Positions 17,847 through 25,594 of a stretch of 64,000 nt of DNA are shown here, in pieces. Made by a program: the position numbers and the translations under genes. How positions within the stretch are numbered: the stretch's first letter is position 1; the number at the start of each line of letters is the position of its first letter. The DNA comes from Eubacterium aggregans (lineage in GTDB: Bacteria > Bacillota > Clostridia > Eubacteriales > Eubacteriaceae). The notes under the pieces are model-generated. The model did not search any database, had not been told where the DNA came from, and saw only the letters and a program-made list of their open reading frames with translations. The stretch covers positions 52,098 through 116,097 of the forward strand of contig NZ_FNRK01000009.1 in the NCBI RefSeq assembly GCF_900107815.1, in the 5' to 3' direction.

Positions 17847-19178
17847 TTAATTATAATAATCTAATCCACAATGAGCGGCTCGGTCCTGATCAAAGGCATG
17901 GACCACATCGATAAAAGTGGTCCCCGCCATACGCTTCCCTAAGGAAGGCATGAGCAGACGCTCCATTCCTTTCCATCTCCCCAGAATAACCACGGCATCC
18001 ACATCTTGGGTCGCTTCTTTAACGGACAGACAAAAGAACAGATCCTCCCTTGTTCTAAACAAACGCCATTTTACTTGATCTAGGCCGTGGGGAGTGAAGA
18101 GCTGCAACTGATACCCGGCTGCTACCAGGGCCTGAATAACCACCAGCGCCGGAGCGTCCCGAAGATCATCAGTATTGGCAATGGGTGCCATCCCCAGAAC
18201 TGCAATTTTCTTTGCCTTTGACCGGCGAAGCTGCTTCTTAATCCGACTGATTGTGGTTCTTAAAACCCGCTTATGATCTCCTGATACAGATTCCAGGAGT
18301 CCCATGGGTGCTTTTTTCTCTCCAGCTAGATATCGAAGGGTTTCTATTTCCTGGGAAATACAACTCCCGCCATATCCTAAAGCCTCAGAAAAGGGATTAT
18401 ATCCCGTTTTTTCCTGCATCCTTACAATAGACTTGATTTTCCGGGAATCGCTTCCTCCCATCTGGCTCAGACGGGTAATCCCATCCCCATAGGTCTGCTT
18501 AATGGCCAACAACCCGCTGTAGGCATAGGCCGAAAGTTCTGCTTCCTCAGGCGTGCAGTGGGCAATGCGCTTCTTCGCCCCGGACAGGGTGTGGAGCATA
18601 ATGCTCAGGGCCTCAGGGATTTCCCCCAGACATCCCACTGGCATCACCGCGGTTCGCCCCATTGCCTCAAGCCAATTTCCCCGGGCGTATAAATCCGGCA
18701 TAGACACCACCTGAATAGTAATCGCCTGATCCGCCTCTGCCAGGATAGCATCCACCATCCTTTGGATGGCGGAACAGCTGCCTGGGGGCATCACCGATTT
18801 AATGACCAGCACCCGATCCTCCGTCGCTGTATTGGCCACTTGTCTGGCAATGGCCTCCACAAAACGCAGACTCGGCTGATGATCCTCCCCCATAGGGACC
18901 ATGGCACTGACAAAAATAACCGGACAGTTAAGAATCAGCCTCCGGGGGTGACTTAAAAACGCTAAAGTCTCCTGAGCCGTTAGTGTGGCGACGGCCTCGG
19001 ATAGACCGGGCTCTTCCCCGGGAAGCTCCCCCTCAAGGGCACCATTCACCATTTCTTCATCCATGTCCGTACACATCGTAGAAACCCCAGCCTGGGCTAG
19101 AACTGTCGCCCAGGACAGACCCTCAACCGTCAAACCAATAACGCCCCCCACCATGGGTGTTTTCTCTGTATTCTCCAT
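17847..19178 (-). CDS. Degenerate UDP-glucose/GDP-mannose dehydrogenase homologue
   Basis: 443 aa from the ATG at 19178, which overlaps the previous stop as TAATG; GGGGG lies 7 nt before it. The overall plan of UDP-sugar dehydrogenases is kept: catalytic Cys273 in GYGGSCISQE, and the SVMPPGS and SMPDLYARG blocks. However, the N-terminal NAD motif has lost the GxGxxG pattern (GGVIGLTVEG), and in the helix AELSAYAYSGLLAIK the family's lysine and asparagine are replaced by Ala217 and Ser221. It probably does not oxidise UDP-glucose in the normal way; a structural, regulatory or altered-substrate role is inferred. It precedes galU. Confidence 0.75.
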   Translation of the reverse strand: MENTEKTPMVGGVIGLTVEGLSWATVLAQAGVSTMCTDMDEEMVNGALEGELPGEEPGLSEAVATLTAQETLAFLSHPRRLILNCPVIFVSAMVPMGEDHQPSLRFVEAIARQVANTATEDRVLVIKSVMPPGSCSAIQRMVDAILAEADQAITIQVVSMPDLYARGNWLEAMGRTAVMPVGCLGEIPEALSIMLHTLSGAKKRIAHCTPEEAELSAYAYSGLLAIKQTYGDGITRLSQMGGSDSRKIKSIVRMQEKTGYNPFSEALGYGGSCISQEIETLRYLAGEKKAPMGLLESVSGDHKRVLRTTISRIKKQLRRSKAKKIAVLGMAPIANTDDLRDAPALVVIQALVAAGYQLQLFTPHGLDQVKWRLFRTREDLFFCLSVKEATQDVDAVVILGRWKGMERLLMPSLGKRMAGTTFIDVVHAFDQDRAAHCGLDYYN

Positions 19179-20047
19179 TACCATACCCCCTTCAAGGCTT
19201 CGTACAATTCCCGTTCACCGCCTTCTCCAATACAGGCATCAATCCCTGCATTCTCCATGCGGTCCATCCCTAGGGGCACCGTTACCGAGGACAATACAAT
19301 GGGCACGGATCGGCTGCCCGTATGTTTGAGCTTGCGGATACACTTGGCGACGGTGACCCCATCCATGAGGAACATCGCCTTTTCCAACACAATACCATCA
19401 TATCGTCCTTCTTCTGAAGCTGAAAATATCTCCACTGCCTTTAAACCATTGGCTGCCTCATCCACCTGAATCCCCCAGGTTTCGGCTAGGGCGATAATAT
19501 CTTTGCCTTCCCCCCTGGGACCAATGCCATAGAGCAAATGCTTCCCTGTAAAGGAAGCGGTATCCATATCTAATGCTTCACCGACAGCTATCTCAGCTTT
19601 TCCTTCTTCTGGTGGTTCATCCTCTGCTTTCACTCTTCCTTCAGGTTCTCTTTCCTGCTCCAGAATGAACGCTGGCTCATCTCCTGATGACAGTGCCTCC
19701 GCTAATGCATCCCCGTCTACTGATTGGGATGCCTGTGTTGGCTTCTTTGCTTCTGTTTCTTCCAAAGCCGCCGTTTCCACTTCAGTCTCACGATCTAATT
19801 CCGGCTGTATCACAGGTTCCGGCTGGCATTTCAATTCACACGCCACAGGAGCTTCTAGCTCCATCCCCTCTTCTGGTGGTGCTTCTGACCAGGGCGTTCC
19901 CAGGATATCTAATATCCGCCTCAACGCCCCATCCCCATCTTCTCCTGTTGCCAGGGCCTCCCGTGCTACATCACGGATTTGATCCAGCACCTCCGGTGCC
20001 TCTATTTGCTCATGTTTTTTAAAAAAATCTCGCCACTTCCCAGCCAT
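19178..20047 (-). CDS. Acidic protein with C-terminal degenerate receiver-like domain
   Basis: 289 aa. Residues 1-60 are helical, 60-165 are low-complexity and rich in Glu, Pro and Ala, and about 168-289 resemble a CheY-type receiver. The phospho-acceptor aspartate is replaced by Glu222 (DGIVLEKAMFLMDG), and the conserved C-terminal lysine is missing (IGEGGERELYEALK), so phosphorylation is unlikely. The gene is translationally coupled to the degenerate UDP-glucose dehydrogenase gene, suggesting partners. I do not recognise the family as a whole. Confidence 0.65.
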   Translation of the reverse strand: MAGKWRDFFKKHEQIEAPEVLDQIRDVAREALATGEDGDGALRRILDILGTPWSEAPPEEGMELEAPVACELKCQPEPVIQPELDRETEVETAALEETEAKKPTQASQSVDGDALAEALSSGDEPAFILEQEREPEGRVKAEDEPPEEGKAEIAVGEALDMDTASFTGKHLLYGIGPRGEGKDIIALAETWGIQVDEAANGLKAVEIFSASEEGRYDGIVLEKAMFLMDGVTVAKCIRKLKHTGSRSVPIVLSSVTVPLGMDRMENAGIDACIGEGGERELYEALKGVW

Positions 20048-20106
20048 TCTCTATTCTCCGTTCACATTGCTGTTGGGTATTATTATACAATAAAAAATTG
20101 CAAATA

Positions 20107-20141
20107 GAAAGCCACCCCCCTAGACCGGAGGATGGCTTTTT
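20107..20141 (-). terminator. Terminator at the end of the SipW-type protein cluster
   Basis: AAAGCCAYC-type stem (20108-20116 against 20131-20139) around a G+C-rich loop, just past the stop at 20151 on the minus strand. The T run is weak on the minus strand and better on the plus strand, so it may act in both directions. Confidence 0.6.
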
Positions 20142-20150
20142 CAAGAAAAT

Positions 20151-20360
20151 TTATTTTTTAAAAACAGAATCGGTTATTTCATCCGTTCCTACAGCGGAAT
20201 CCAAAAGATGAATCAGCTCTAACGCACTTCGGAAGGGAATTTTCTGCTGGGTTTGTGTCCACAGAACGGTTCCCTGCCACGTGTTATTTTGGGTGTTCAA
20301 GATTTCCAGGATAAAGGTCTGTCCGCCCTTTGTTTTGATGGTTGTCGTATTGTCCTGCAT
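20151..20360 (-). CDS. Small hypothetical protein of the SipW cluster
   Basis: 69-aa, neutral, soluble protein (starts MQDNTTTIKTKGGQTF). A GGGG element precedes the ATG. It begins 22 bp after a SipW-type exported protein and is followed by a terminator, so it is the last gene of that operon. No signal peptide and no family I can name. Confidence 0.6.
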   Translation of the reverse strand: MQDNTTTIKTKGGQTFILEILNTQNNTWQGTVLWTQTQQKIPFRSALELIHLLDSAVGTDEITDSVFKK

Positions 20361-20382
20361 TCTTTTCCCCTTTACATCCAGG

Positions 20383-20973
20383 TTATTTGGCAGCTTCGAT
20401 GGTGACGTTTCCCCAGCTGGTAATATTGCCTGCAGTATCTTTAGTCGGGGTGAAATTATCAGACTGAATTAATTCAGCCTTTAGATTCATGCTAAACGAT
20501 TTTTCAGCCATTTCATTCCCCCAGGTTGTTGGAATGGTAACCGTATTAAAGATGGTTGCAGTATCCCCAGGTTTCAACTCTGTATTGTAATAGAAATATC
20601 CGTCAGACCCCAAGACCCATCCAGGATTCAAGGTGATCCCCGTTTGAAATTCTGCAATCTGAGATGCTGTTAAACCGGTGTAGTCAATCTTCATCCGGGC
20701 GTATGCATTTTGAGAATTTGCATCCAACGTGATGACGGGAACCTTACTTAAGGTTTTACCGGGAGTGATGCTTGTATAATCCCGGCCACCATCTTCTCGC
20801 TTTGTCCCATCGGTCGACCCGTCTTCCGTTAACGTCCCAGAGACCTTACCCAAGGTGAAAACATTCTGCTTGGTATCGGTATCGGTAAAGTATGCTAAGG
20901 TGGCGCCAACAGCAATGATGGCGATCACGGCCAATGCCGAAATCAGCATGGCGGCTTTTTTGGTAGTTGTCAT
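20383..20973 (-). CDS. SipW-dependent exported protein (TasA/CotN-like)
   Basis: 196 aa. The N-terminus has the characteristic SipW-type signal peptide: basic start, hydrophobic core ending VGATLAYFTDTD, with cleavage expected at the ATLA region. The mature part carries a TasA-like beta domain pattern (GTLTEDG, SQNAYARMKIDYTGL, PGDTATIFNTVTIP). Such proteins form matrix fibres or are surface-exposed. AAGGAG precedes the start. It is the second gene after promoter B at 21902-21934, behind a longer homologue. Confidence 0.8.
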   Translation of the reverse strand: MTTTKKAAMLISALAVIAIIAVGATLAYFTDTDTKQNVFTLGKVSGTLTEDGSTDGTKREDGGRDYTSITPGKTLSKVPVITLDANSQNAYARMKIDYTGLTASQIAEFQTGITLNPGWVLGSDGYFYYNTELKPGDTATIFNTVTIPTTWGNEMAEKSFSMNLKAELIQSDNFTPTKDTAGNITSWGNVTIEAAK

Positions 20974-21037
20974 AAGGTACTCCTTCTATCGAAAGGGGGC
21001 ATACTCAGGATGTCCCTTTGGTTCAGTTAAGTTAGAA

Positions 21038-21817
21038 TTAAAGCGCTACGAAAAGATCGTTGCCCGTTCTTTGGGCGTTGGCAAGTTTAATTAATTCTGC
21101 CTTATACACTGACGCCGTATCGGTGCTCTGTACTGCAAAACCCTGTGCATCAATCTGGAATGCAGGCAGGTGATCAATGGCGATGGTATTTCCCAAAGCA
21201 TCAATATAGTCTGTTTTTGCTATATTTGTTGCAATCGTATTACTATCTACTTCCGTTTTTGTTTCCGTATCCGCATCAAACTTCCCATTTGAATTTAAAT
21301 CTTCATAGGTATATGTTTTTGTTGTTGCTAACTGGGTCGTTGTATAAGTTTTTAATCCTGCATTAACGGTAATGTTTTGGAAAATCGCATTGGTACTGGC
21401 ACCCGCAGTTACAATGCTTTTATATGCATAGAGTTCAGAACCATTGGCCGATTTTGCAATTAATTCCCAGTCCGTCGTGTTCAAATCATTAATGGTACAA
21501 TATTTTGCGAATTCAGTTTGGGACATTGTCGTATTTAATCCCTTAAAATCAAGGGCCATGGCGACGTATGCCGGCTCATTGGATGCGGTCAAATCAACAA
21601 CAGGGTTTTTTGCCAAAACTTGACCAGGTGTGTATTTTTCAGCGGCATCTTTATCCCAGTTTGTTTCCGTTAATTCACCCTTAATATTTGAAGTACTGGT
21701 AAACTTATTTTCTAACTTATCCGTCGTTGTACTCAAATACGCTAAGGTTGCACCCACTGCGATAATTGCCAACAAAGCAATAACGGTAATACCCTTTGCC
21801 ATTTTTTTTACGTTCAT
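21038..21817 (-). CDS. SipW-dependent exported protein (TasA-like)
   Basis: 259 aa from the ATG at 21817 (GGAGGG upstream); extension to 21922 would run through the promoter and is rejected. The signal peptide core ends VGATLAYLSTTTD, the SipW-type pattern. The mature domain has NEPAYVAMALDFKGL, similar to the 20383-20973 protein (YARMKIDYTGL), and ends in a long threonine-rich region. Probably a surface or matrix fibre subunit. First gene after promoter B; no terminator separates it from the next gene. Confidence 0.8.
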   Translation of the reverse strand: MNVKKMAKGITVIALLAIIAVGATLAYLSTTTDKLENKFTSTSNIKGELTETNWDKDAAEKYTPGQVLAKNPVVDLTASNEPAYVAMALDFKGLNTTMSQTEFAKYCTINDLNTTDWELIAKSANGSELYAYKSIVTAGASTNAIFQNITVNAGLKTYTTTQLATTKTYTYEDLNSNGKFDADTETKTEVDSNTIATNIAKTDYIDALGNTIAIDHLPAFQIDAQGFAVQSTDTASVYKAELIKLANAQRTGNDLFVAL

Positions 21818-21901
21818 TTTTTTACCCTCCATTTTGGATTGAATTTTATATTTAAAAAGTCCATGCTTTTTTAAATCCGATTTTATCTCAATCTTATGTA
21901 T

Positions 21902-21934
21902 AGTATAATTCCCAGCTGTCACACCGTCGTCACA
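21902..21934 (-). promoter_or_regulatory. Promoter B: TGTGAC direct repeat with -10 box (surface regulon)
   Basis: On the minus strand TGTGAC (21934-21929), 5 nt, TGTGAC (21923-21918), 10 nt, then TATACT (21907-21902). The repeats lie where a -35 element would be and the two hexamers start 11 bp apart. It drives the 21038-21817 gene (ATG 85 nt downstream). Same arrangement as at 23209-23241, 41369-41401 and 45589-45621. Confidence 0.75.
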
Positions 21935-21955
21935 TCCAAGTCTTTATGTCTTTTT

Positions 21956-22669
21956 TTATTCAATATTCACTGCAATTTCTGACGTTACCGCACTTGCCAT
22001 GCCACTGAAATCATCAATCCCCCAGGCCCCTTTCAAAGAAGAATTCCCATCGGCATCCTTTTGACCAGCAGCCACACCTTCGGTGAGGACTTGAAGTTCA
22101 AAGTGGGTACTTTCCGGTAGTTTGCCCGTATAAGTAACCGCGGTGATTAAGTTCGCAGTCGTACTCCCTGGTGTTACAGCGTCTGTATAATAATAGTAGC
22201 TTTCCCCACTGCTTTGATCGACCACCCATTTAGAATCTGTACCAAAGGTGTAATTTACCTTCCCAGCCATATCCACTGGCACCACCTGTCCGGCGTATTC
22301 AGTCCCATCATTGTATCGAAGAATCGGCACTAATCGAACCCGTACATAGGTATCGACGGTTTTATAGTCGGGTTTATCTAAATTTTTAATGGCAACGGTC
22401 TTTGACACTGTCGGATTTTCTGCTGTCATTTCTGCATAATGATTCACGTTCTCATTGTCGTTTCCCGGGTTTTCTAAATCCTGGGTTTTATCCCCACCTG
22501 TCTCAATCACACTCACGTTCACATGCCCACCATCAAAGGCGTTCACCTTGGTTCCGGTGACGGCGCTTAACAGTGCAACTGTGCTGCCGACTATTAAAAA
22601 AGCGATGGCAGCAACAATGAGGAAAAGCTGTTTTTTATTATTTCTTAGATTTTTTATGAGCTGCTGCAT
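21956..22669 (-). CDS. SipW-associated exported protein
   Basis: 237 aa. Signal region LFLIVAAIAFLIVGSTVALLSAVTG is a SipW-type peptide with a TVALLS variant at the cleavage region. The mature protein contains a beta-rich domain with VDTYVRVRLVPIL and SYYYYTDAVTPGST. The ATG lies 32 bp inside the end of sipW, with GGAAGGAG in front, so it is co-translated with its likely peptidase. Probably a matrix accessory protein in the TasA/TapA sense; exact role unknown. Confidence 0.75.
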   Translation of the reverse strand: MQQLIKNLRNNKKQLFLIVAAIAFLIVGSTVALLSAVTGTKVNAFDGGHVNVSVIETGGDKTQDLENPGNDNENVNHYAEMTAENPTVSKTVAIKNLDKPDYKTVDTYVRVRLVPILRYNDGTEYAGQVVPVDMAGKVNYTFGTDSKWVVDQSSGESYYYYTDAVTPGSTTANLITAVTYTGKLPESTHFELQVLTEGVAAGQKDADGNSSLKGAWGIDDFSGMASAVTSEIAVNIE

Positions 22670-23174
22670 TCTTTTTCTCCTTCCCCTTCTTCGGTGTTTT
22701 CTCTTTAAATAAAAGATCTGGTACGAAGGTAAGTACCAGCACCACTAGAATGATGGTGATCAGGATGATCATTCCCTGCCGGGTTTGGGCGTAAACGGCC
22801 AGGTATCCAAGCATTGGAACGGTAAAAGCCGGCTTGCCAACTAAGTTTTCATAGGATACACTACCGCCGTCTGGAGTATTGTTGGCATCTCCCTTCGTGT
22901 AGAAACATTGATTTTGTGTATCGATGGCAATGACCCGGTGGGTAACCATGGTATCTGCACTAATTTTAAAGGTAATGGGATCGCCCGGCTTTACCTCGTT
23001 GGCATCTGCGTCTTTAACGAAAATTAGGCTCCCCACATGATAGGTGGGTTCCATACTCCCGCTGAGTACGGCCAAAGGTGTCATCCCAAGGAGTCGTGGC
23101 AGCATCATAATGGCCGCCAACCCCACTAAAAGGATTAAGATGATTGTTGTTACGATATTATAGGCTTTTCTCAT
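22638..23174 (-). CDS. sipW: Type I signal peptidase, SipW (ER) type
   Basis: 178 aa with an N-terminal membrane anchor, the catalytic serine in SGSMEPT (Ser40) and, in place of the bacterial lysine, a histidine (Thr-His79-Arg), which marks the SipW/ER-type class. A second membrane segment (ILITIILVVLVLTFVPDLLF) precedes a lysine-rich tail. It should process the SipW-type precursors at 20383, 21038, 21956 and 44865. Transcribed from promoter A, whose -10 box is 35 nt upstream of the ATG. Confidence 0.9.
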   Translation of the reverse strand: MRKAYNIVTTIILILLVGLAAIMMLPRLLGMTPLAVLSGSMEPTYHVGSLIFVKDADANEVKPGDPITFKISADTMVTHRVIAIDTQNQCFYTKGDANNTPDGGSVSYENLVGKPAFTVPMLGYLAVYAQTRQGMIILITIILVVLVLTFVPDLLFKEKTPKKGKEKKNAAAHKKSKK

Positions 23175-23208
23175 TCGGGTTTGTCATCCTTCTTCGTTTT
23201 ATGCCCCC

Positions 23209-23241
23209 ATAATAGCAAGGTCAAGTCACATCATGGTCACA
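23209..23241 (-). promoter_or_regulatory. Promoter A: TGTGAC direct repeat with -10 box upstream of sipW
   Basis: On the minus strand TGTGAC (23241-23236), 5 nt, TGTGAC (23230-23225), 10 nt, TATTAT (23214-23209). Period 11 bp. A TTGACC directly follows the second repeat, so an alternative -35/-10 reading (TTGACC-17-TAAAAC) also exists. Confidence 0.7.
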
Positions 23242-23289
23242 ACGCATTTTTTCATTCCCTATCCTGCGATAATTTCCTCTATTTTCCCC

Positions 23290-23318
23290 TTGTTATATGA
23301 TTTCATTTAAAGTATAAT
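23290..23318 (+). promoter_or_regulatory. Sigma-A promoter of the ferredoxin gene
   Basis: TTGTTA (23290-23295), 17-nt spacer, TATAAT (23313-23318); the start codon is 71 nt further on. Confidence 0.7.
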
Positions 23319-23388
23319 AAAGTCGAATAACTTGTGTGTACATGTTTAGGACTTAAATTCAAATCACAAAACAAAGGGGAGACTGTCA

Positions 23389-23778
23389 ATGAAAAAGTTG
23401 ATAATGGAAAACAAAGAACTTTGTATGTCTTGTTTAAGCTGTGAGCTGGCCTGTGCCGAAGCCTTTTACAAGGCGCCGGTATCGGAGTACGCCTGCATTC
23501 AGATTAACAAAAAGGACGACGGCACCATCAAGCCCAGCCTATGCGTACAATGCGGTAAATGTGCCAGAGCCTGTGAAGCTGGCGCTATTACTCAAAATAA
23601 AAAAGGAACCTACATCCTGAACAAAAAGCTCTGTGTGGGCTGTTTGAAGTGTGTGGATGCCTGTCCCTTCGGCCTCATTGTGAAAGCCGATAATGTGGAA
23701 AAGCCGTCTAAATGTATTGCCTGCGGCATTTGCGTCAAAGCCTGCCCAGTGGATATTCTAAAGGTCGTTGAATCCTAA
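23389..23778 (+). CDS. Poly-ferredoxin (HycB/CooF-type electron carrier)
   Basis: 129 aa with four 4Fe-4S cysteine groups: CMSCLSCELACAEA, CVQCGKCARACEAG, CVGCLKCVDACPFG and CIACGICVKACPVD. The four-cluster plan is that of electron-transfer subunits such as CooF/HycB, which serve CO dehydrogenase, formate dehydrogenase or hydrogenase. No partner enzyme lies nearby; it has its own promoter. GGGGAGA precedes the ATG. Confidence 0.88.
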   Translation: MKKLIMENKELCMSCLSCELACAEAFYKAPVSEYACIQINKKDDGTIKPSLCVQCGKCARACEAGAITQNKKGTYILNKKLCVGCLKCVDACPFGLIVKADNVEKPSKCIACGICVKACPVDILKVVES

Positions 23779-23806
23779 TAAGGATTTGTCAAGTTTTTTT
23801 CAACAG

Positions 23807-23972
23807 AAAAAGGACGATTGCATTAAACAAAATCACCCACAGATGTCCGGCATATAAAACCAGTTAAGGTCGACTTGACGCGAACAGCGAAGCTGTCCGC
23901 GGAGTGGAGACTAAAATGGATTTATATGTCGGACATCGACTGTGAGTGATCTCTTGTGCAATCGTCCTTTTT
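23807..23972. repeat. 166-nt imperfect palindrome between convergent genes
   Basis: Perfect 16-bp outer arms (AAAAAGGACGATTGCA at 23807-23822 and its complement at 23957-23972), a second pair of long inner arms (ATCACCCACAG...ATGTCCGGCATATAAA against a near-perfect complement at about 23921-23950, a 3-nt insertion and two mismatches), and a central hairpin (ACAGC-GAA-GCTGT at 23884-23896). It lies between the 3' ends of the ferredoxin gene and rpiB and ends in a T or A run on each strand, so it can act as a bidirectional terminator, but it is far longer than needed. A MITE-like or RNA element is possible. Confidence 0.7.
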
Positions 23973-23983
23973 ACGCTATTGAT

Positions 23984-24433
23984 TTACTGATTATACTTTT
24001 CTTCAATCGCCGTAATTTCGTCCAGACGGCGTTGGTGGCGGCCACCTTCGAATTCGGTATAGAGCCATTTCTTCACAATGGCCTTGGCCAGTTCAGTGCC
24101 CAGCACCCGTCCGCCTAAAACCAATACGTTGGAATCATTATGGCGTCTGGTCATTTCGGCCATATATTCGTTGGTACAGAGGGATCCCCGAATTCCCGGG
24201 ATCTTATTAACAGCGATGGAAATGCCCACACCGGTTCCACAAATGGCAATCCCACGCTCAGCCTGACCCCCTGCCACGGCTTCAGCGACTTTTTGCCCAT
24301 AAACGGGGTAATCCACCGATTCCTCATTCTCAGGGCCCAGGTCCATATATTCAATTCCTTCATCGGATAACAGAGCTTTAATGACTTCCTTTAGCTCATA
24401 TCCGCCATGATCTGATCCAATGGCTATTTTCAT
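23984..24433 (-). CDS. rpiB: Ribose-5-phosphate isomerase B
   Basis: 149 aa from the ATG at 24433 (GCGAGGTG upstream). Motifs: IAIGSDHGGYELK at the N-terminus, the catalytic cysteine region IAICGTGVGIS near residue 70, and LGGRVLG. It interconverts ribose-5-P and ribulose-5-P; some relatives are allose- or galactose-6-P isomerases (LacAB). The single-subunit length and motifs favour RpiB. Confidence 0.92.
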   Translation of the reverse strand: MKIAIGSDHGGYELKEVIKALLSDEGIEYMDLGPENEESVDYPVYGQKVAEAVAGGQAERGIAICGTGVGISIAVNKIPGIRGSLCTNEYMAEMTRRHNDSNVLVLGGRVLGTELAKAIVKKWLYTEFEGGRHQRRLDEITAIEEKYNQ

Positions 24434-24527
24434 TTGACACCTCGCAACCTTTGATGGGCTTATTATAGCACACCCCTTCTTTTTTTCGAAGTGCAAAGAT
24501 TAGAAACTTTGCTAAAGTAATTTTTAG

Positions 24528-25571
24528 TTAAATAAACTGATATCCTGCAGATTTATACAGGCGGTTGATAATGGCCAGGGTATCATTGGTCACCGGAATG
24601 TCCTCAGCAAAGATATGCTTAACCTTCATTTCATCAAAAATACGCAGGCGGTCGAAGAGATTCCGGCTCATCTCTGCCGGGTCCTCCCGGCTTCCCAGGG
24701 AAATGATGATTCCCTTATGATAATTTCCCATGGTTTCATCCGTGGCCAGAATCCCGATGCTGGTATCACCATTCCTGGCCAGAACCTTAATATGGCTTGA
24801 AATCTTCGCCACCCGTTCTTCGTCAGTCCCCTTGACGATGAGAACCTCACCCTCCGGGGAATAGTGGGTGTATTTCATTCCCGGGGATTTGACCTCCTCG
24901 GGAATGACATTTTCTGTAATGTTCGGGGAAATATCCACCTCACCAATAACCGCTGTCAAATCCCGGACGGTGATTCCTCCGGGACGCAAAAGGGTGGGTG
25001 GCTCAGTGGTCATATCCACCACGGTGGATTCCAGGCCCACCTCCACATCCTCCCGAATGAGGATGGCCGATACCTTCCCAAGCATATCTTCTAAAACGTG
25101 CTCCCCCTTGGTGGGGCTGGGGCGTCCGGAAATATTGGCTGAGGGTGCGGCAATGGGCACTCCAGCTTCCTGAATCAGGCGGTGGGCAATGTCCCCCGAA
25201 GGCAGACGAATGGCCACCGTGGAGAGCCCTGCGGTGACTTCCTCTGGGATGATCTCCCCCCGGGCCATGATGAGGGTTAGGGGCCCAGGCCAAAAAGCAT
25301 CCATCAGAGCCCTGGCCTTTTCTGGGACCTTGGCGACCAAGCCGTCCACGGCCTCCACCTCCGCAATATGGACGATGAGAGGATTATCCCCGGGACGGCC
25401 CTTCGCTAAAAATATTTTTTTGACCGCCTCTCCGTCTAAGGCGTTGGCCCCCAATCCGTACACGGTTTCCGTGGGGAATACCACGGTTTCACCCTGGCGA
25501 ATGAGCGCCCCCGCTTTTTTAAGACTTTCTGTAATGGATGCATCATCCATTTCTAAAAGCAAGGTTTCCAT
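24528..25571 (-). CDS. sua5: L-threonylcarbamoyladenylate synthase (Sua5/YwlC type)
   Basis: 347 aa: an N-terminal YrdC domain (VFPTETVYGLGANALD, KGRPGDNPLIVHI, WPGPLTLI, APSANISGRPSP) and a C-terminal Sua5 domain starting with SPGMKYTHYSPEGE. It makes threonylcarbamoyl-AMP from threonine, bicarbonate and ATP, the first step of tRNA t6A37. AAGGGATAAC precedes the start. Near rpiB and pncB on the same strand. Confidence 0.93.
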   Translation of the reverse strand: METLLLEMDDASITESLKKAGALIRQGETVVFPTETVYGLGANALDGEAVKKIFLAKGRPGDNPLIVHIAEVEAVDGLVAKVPEKARALMDAFWPGPLTLIMARGEIIPEEVTAGLSTVAIRLPSGDIAHRLIQEAGVPIAAPSANISGRPSPTKGEHVLEDMLGKVSAILIREDVEVGLESTVVDMTTEPPTLLRPGGITVRDLTAVIGEVDISPNITENVIPEEVKSPGMKYTHYSPEGEVLIVKGTDEERVAKISSHIKVLARNGDTSIGILATDETMGNYHKGIIISLGSREDPAEMSRNLFDRLRIFDEMKVKHIFAEDIPVTNDTLAIINRLYKSAGYQFI

Positions 25572-25594
25572 GTTATCCCTTCTTTCTGACTGTA

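Noticed and set aside
21818..21922. 35-residue N-terminal extension of the 21038 protein
   Set aside because: It would place promoter B and the -10 box inside the coding sequence and hide the signal peptide; the ATG at 21817 has GGAGGG before it.
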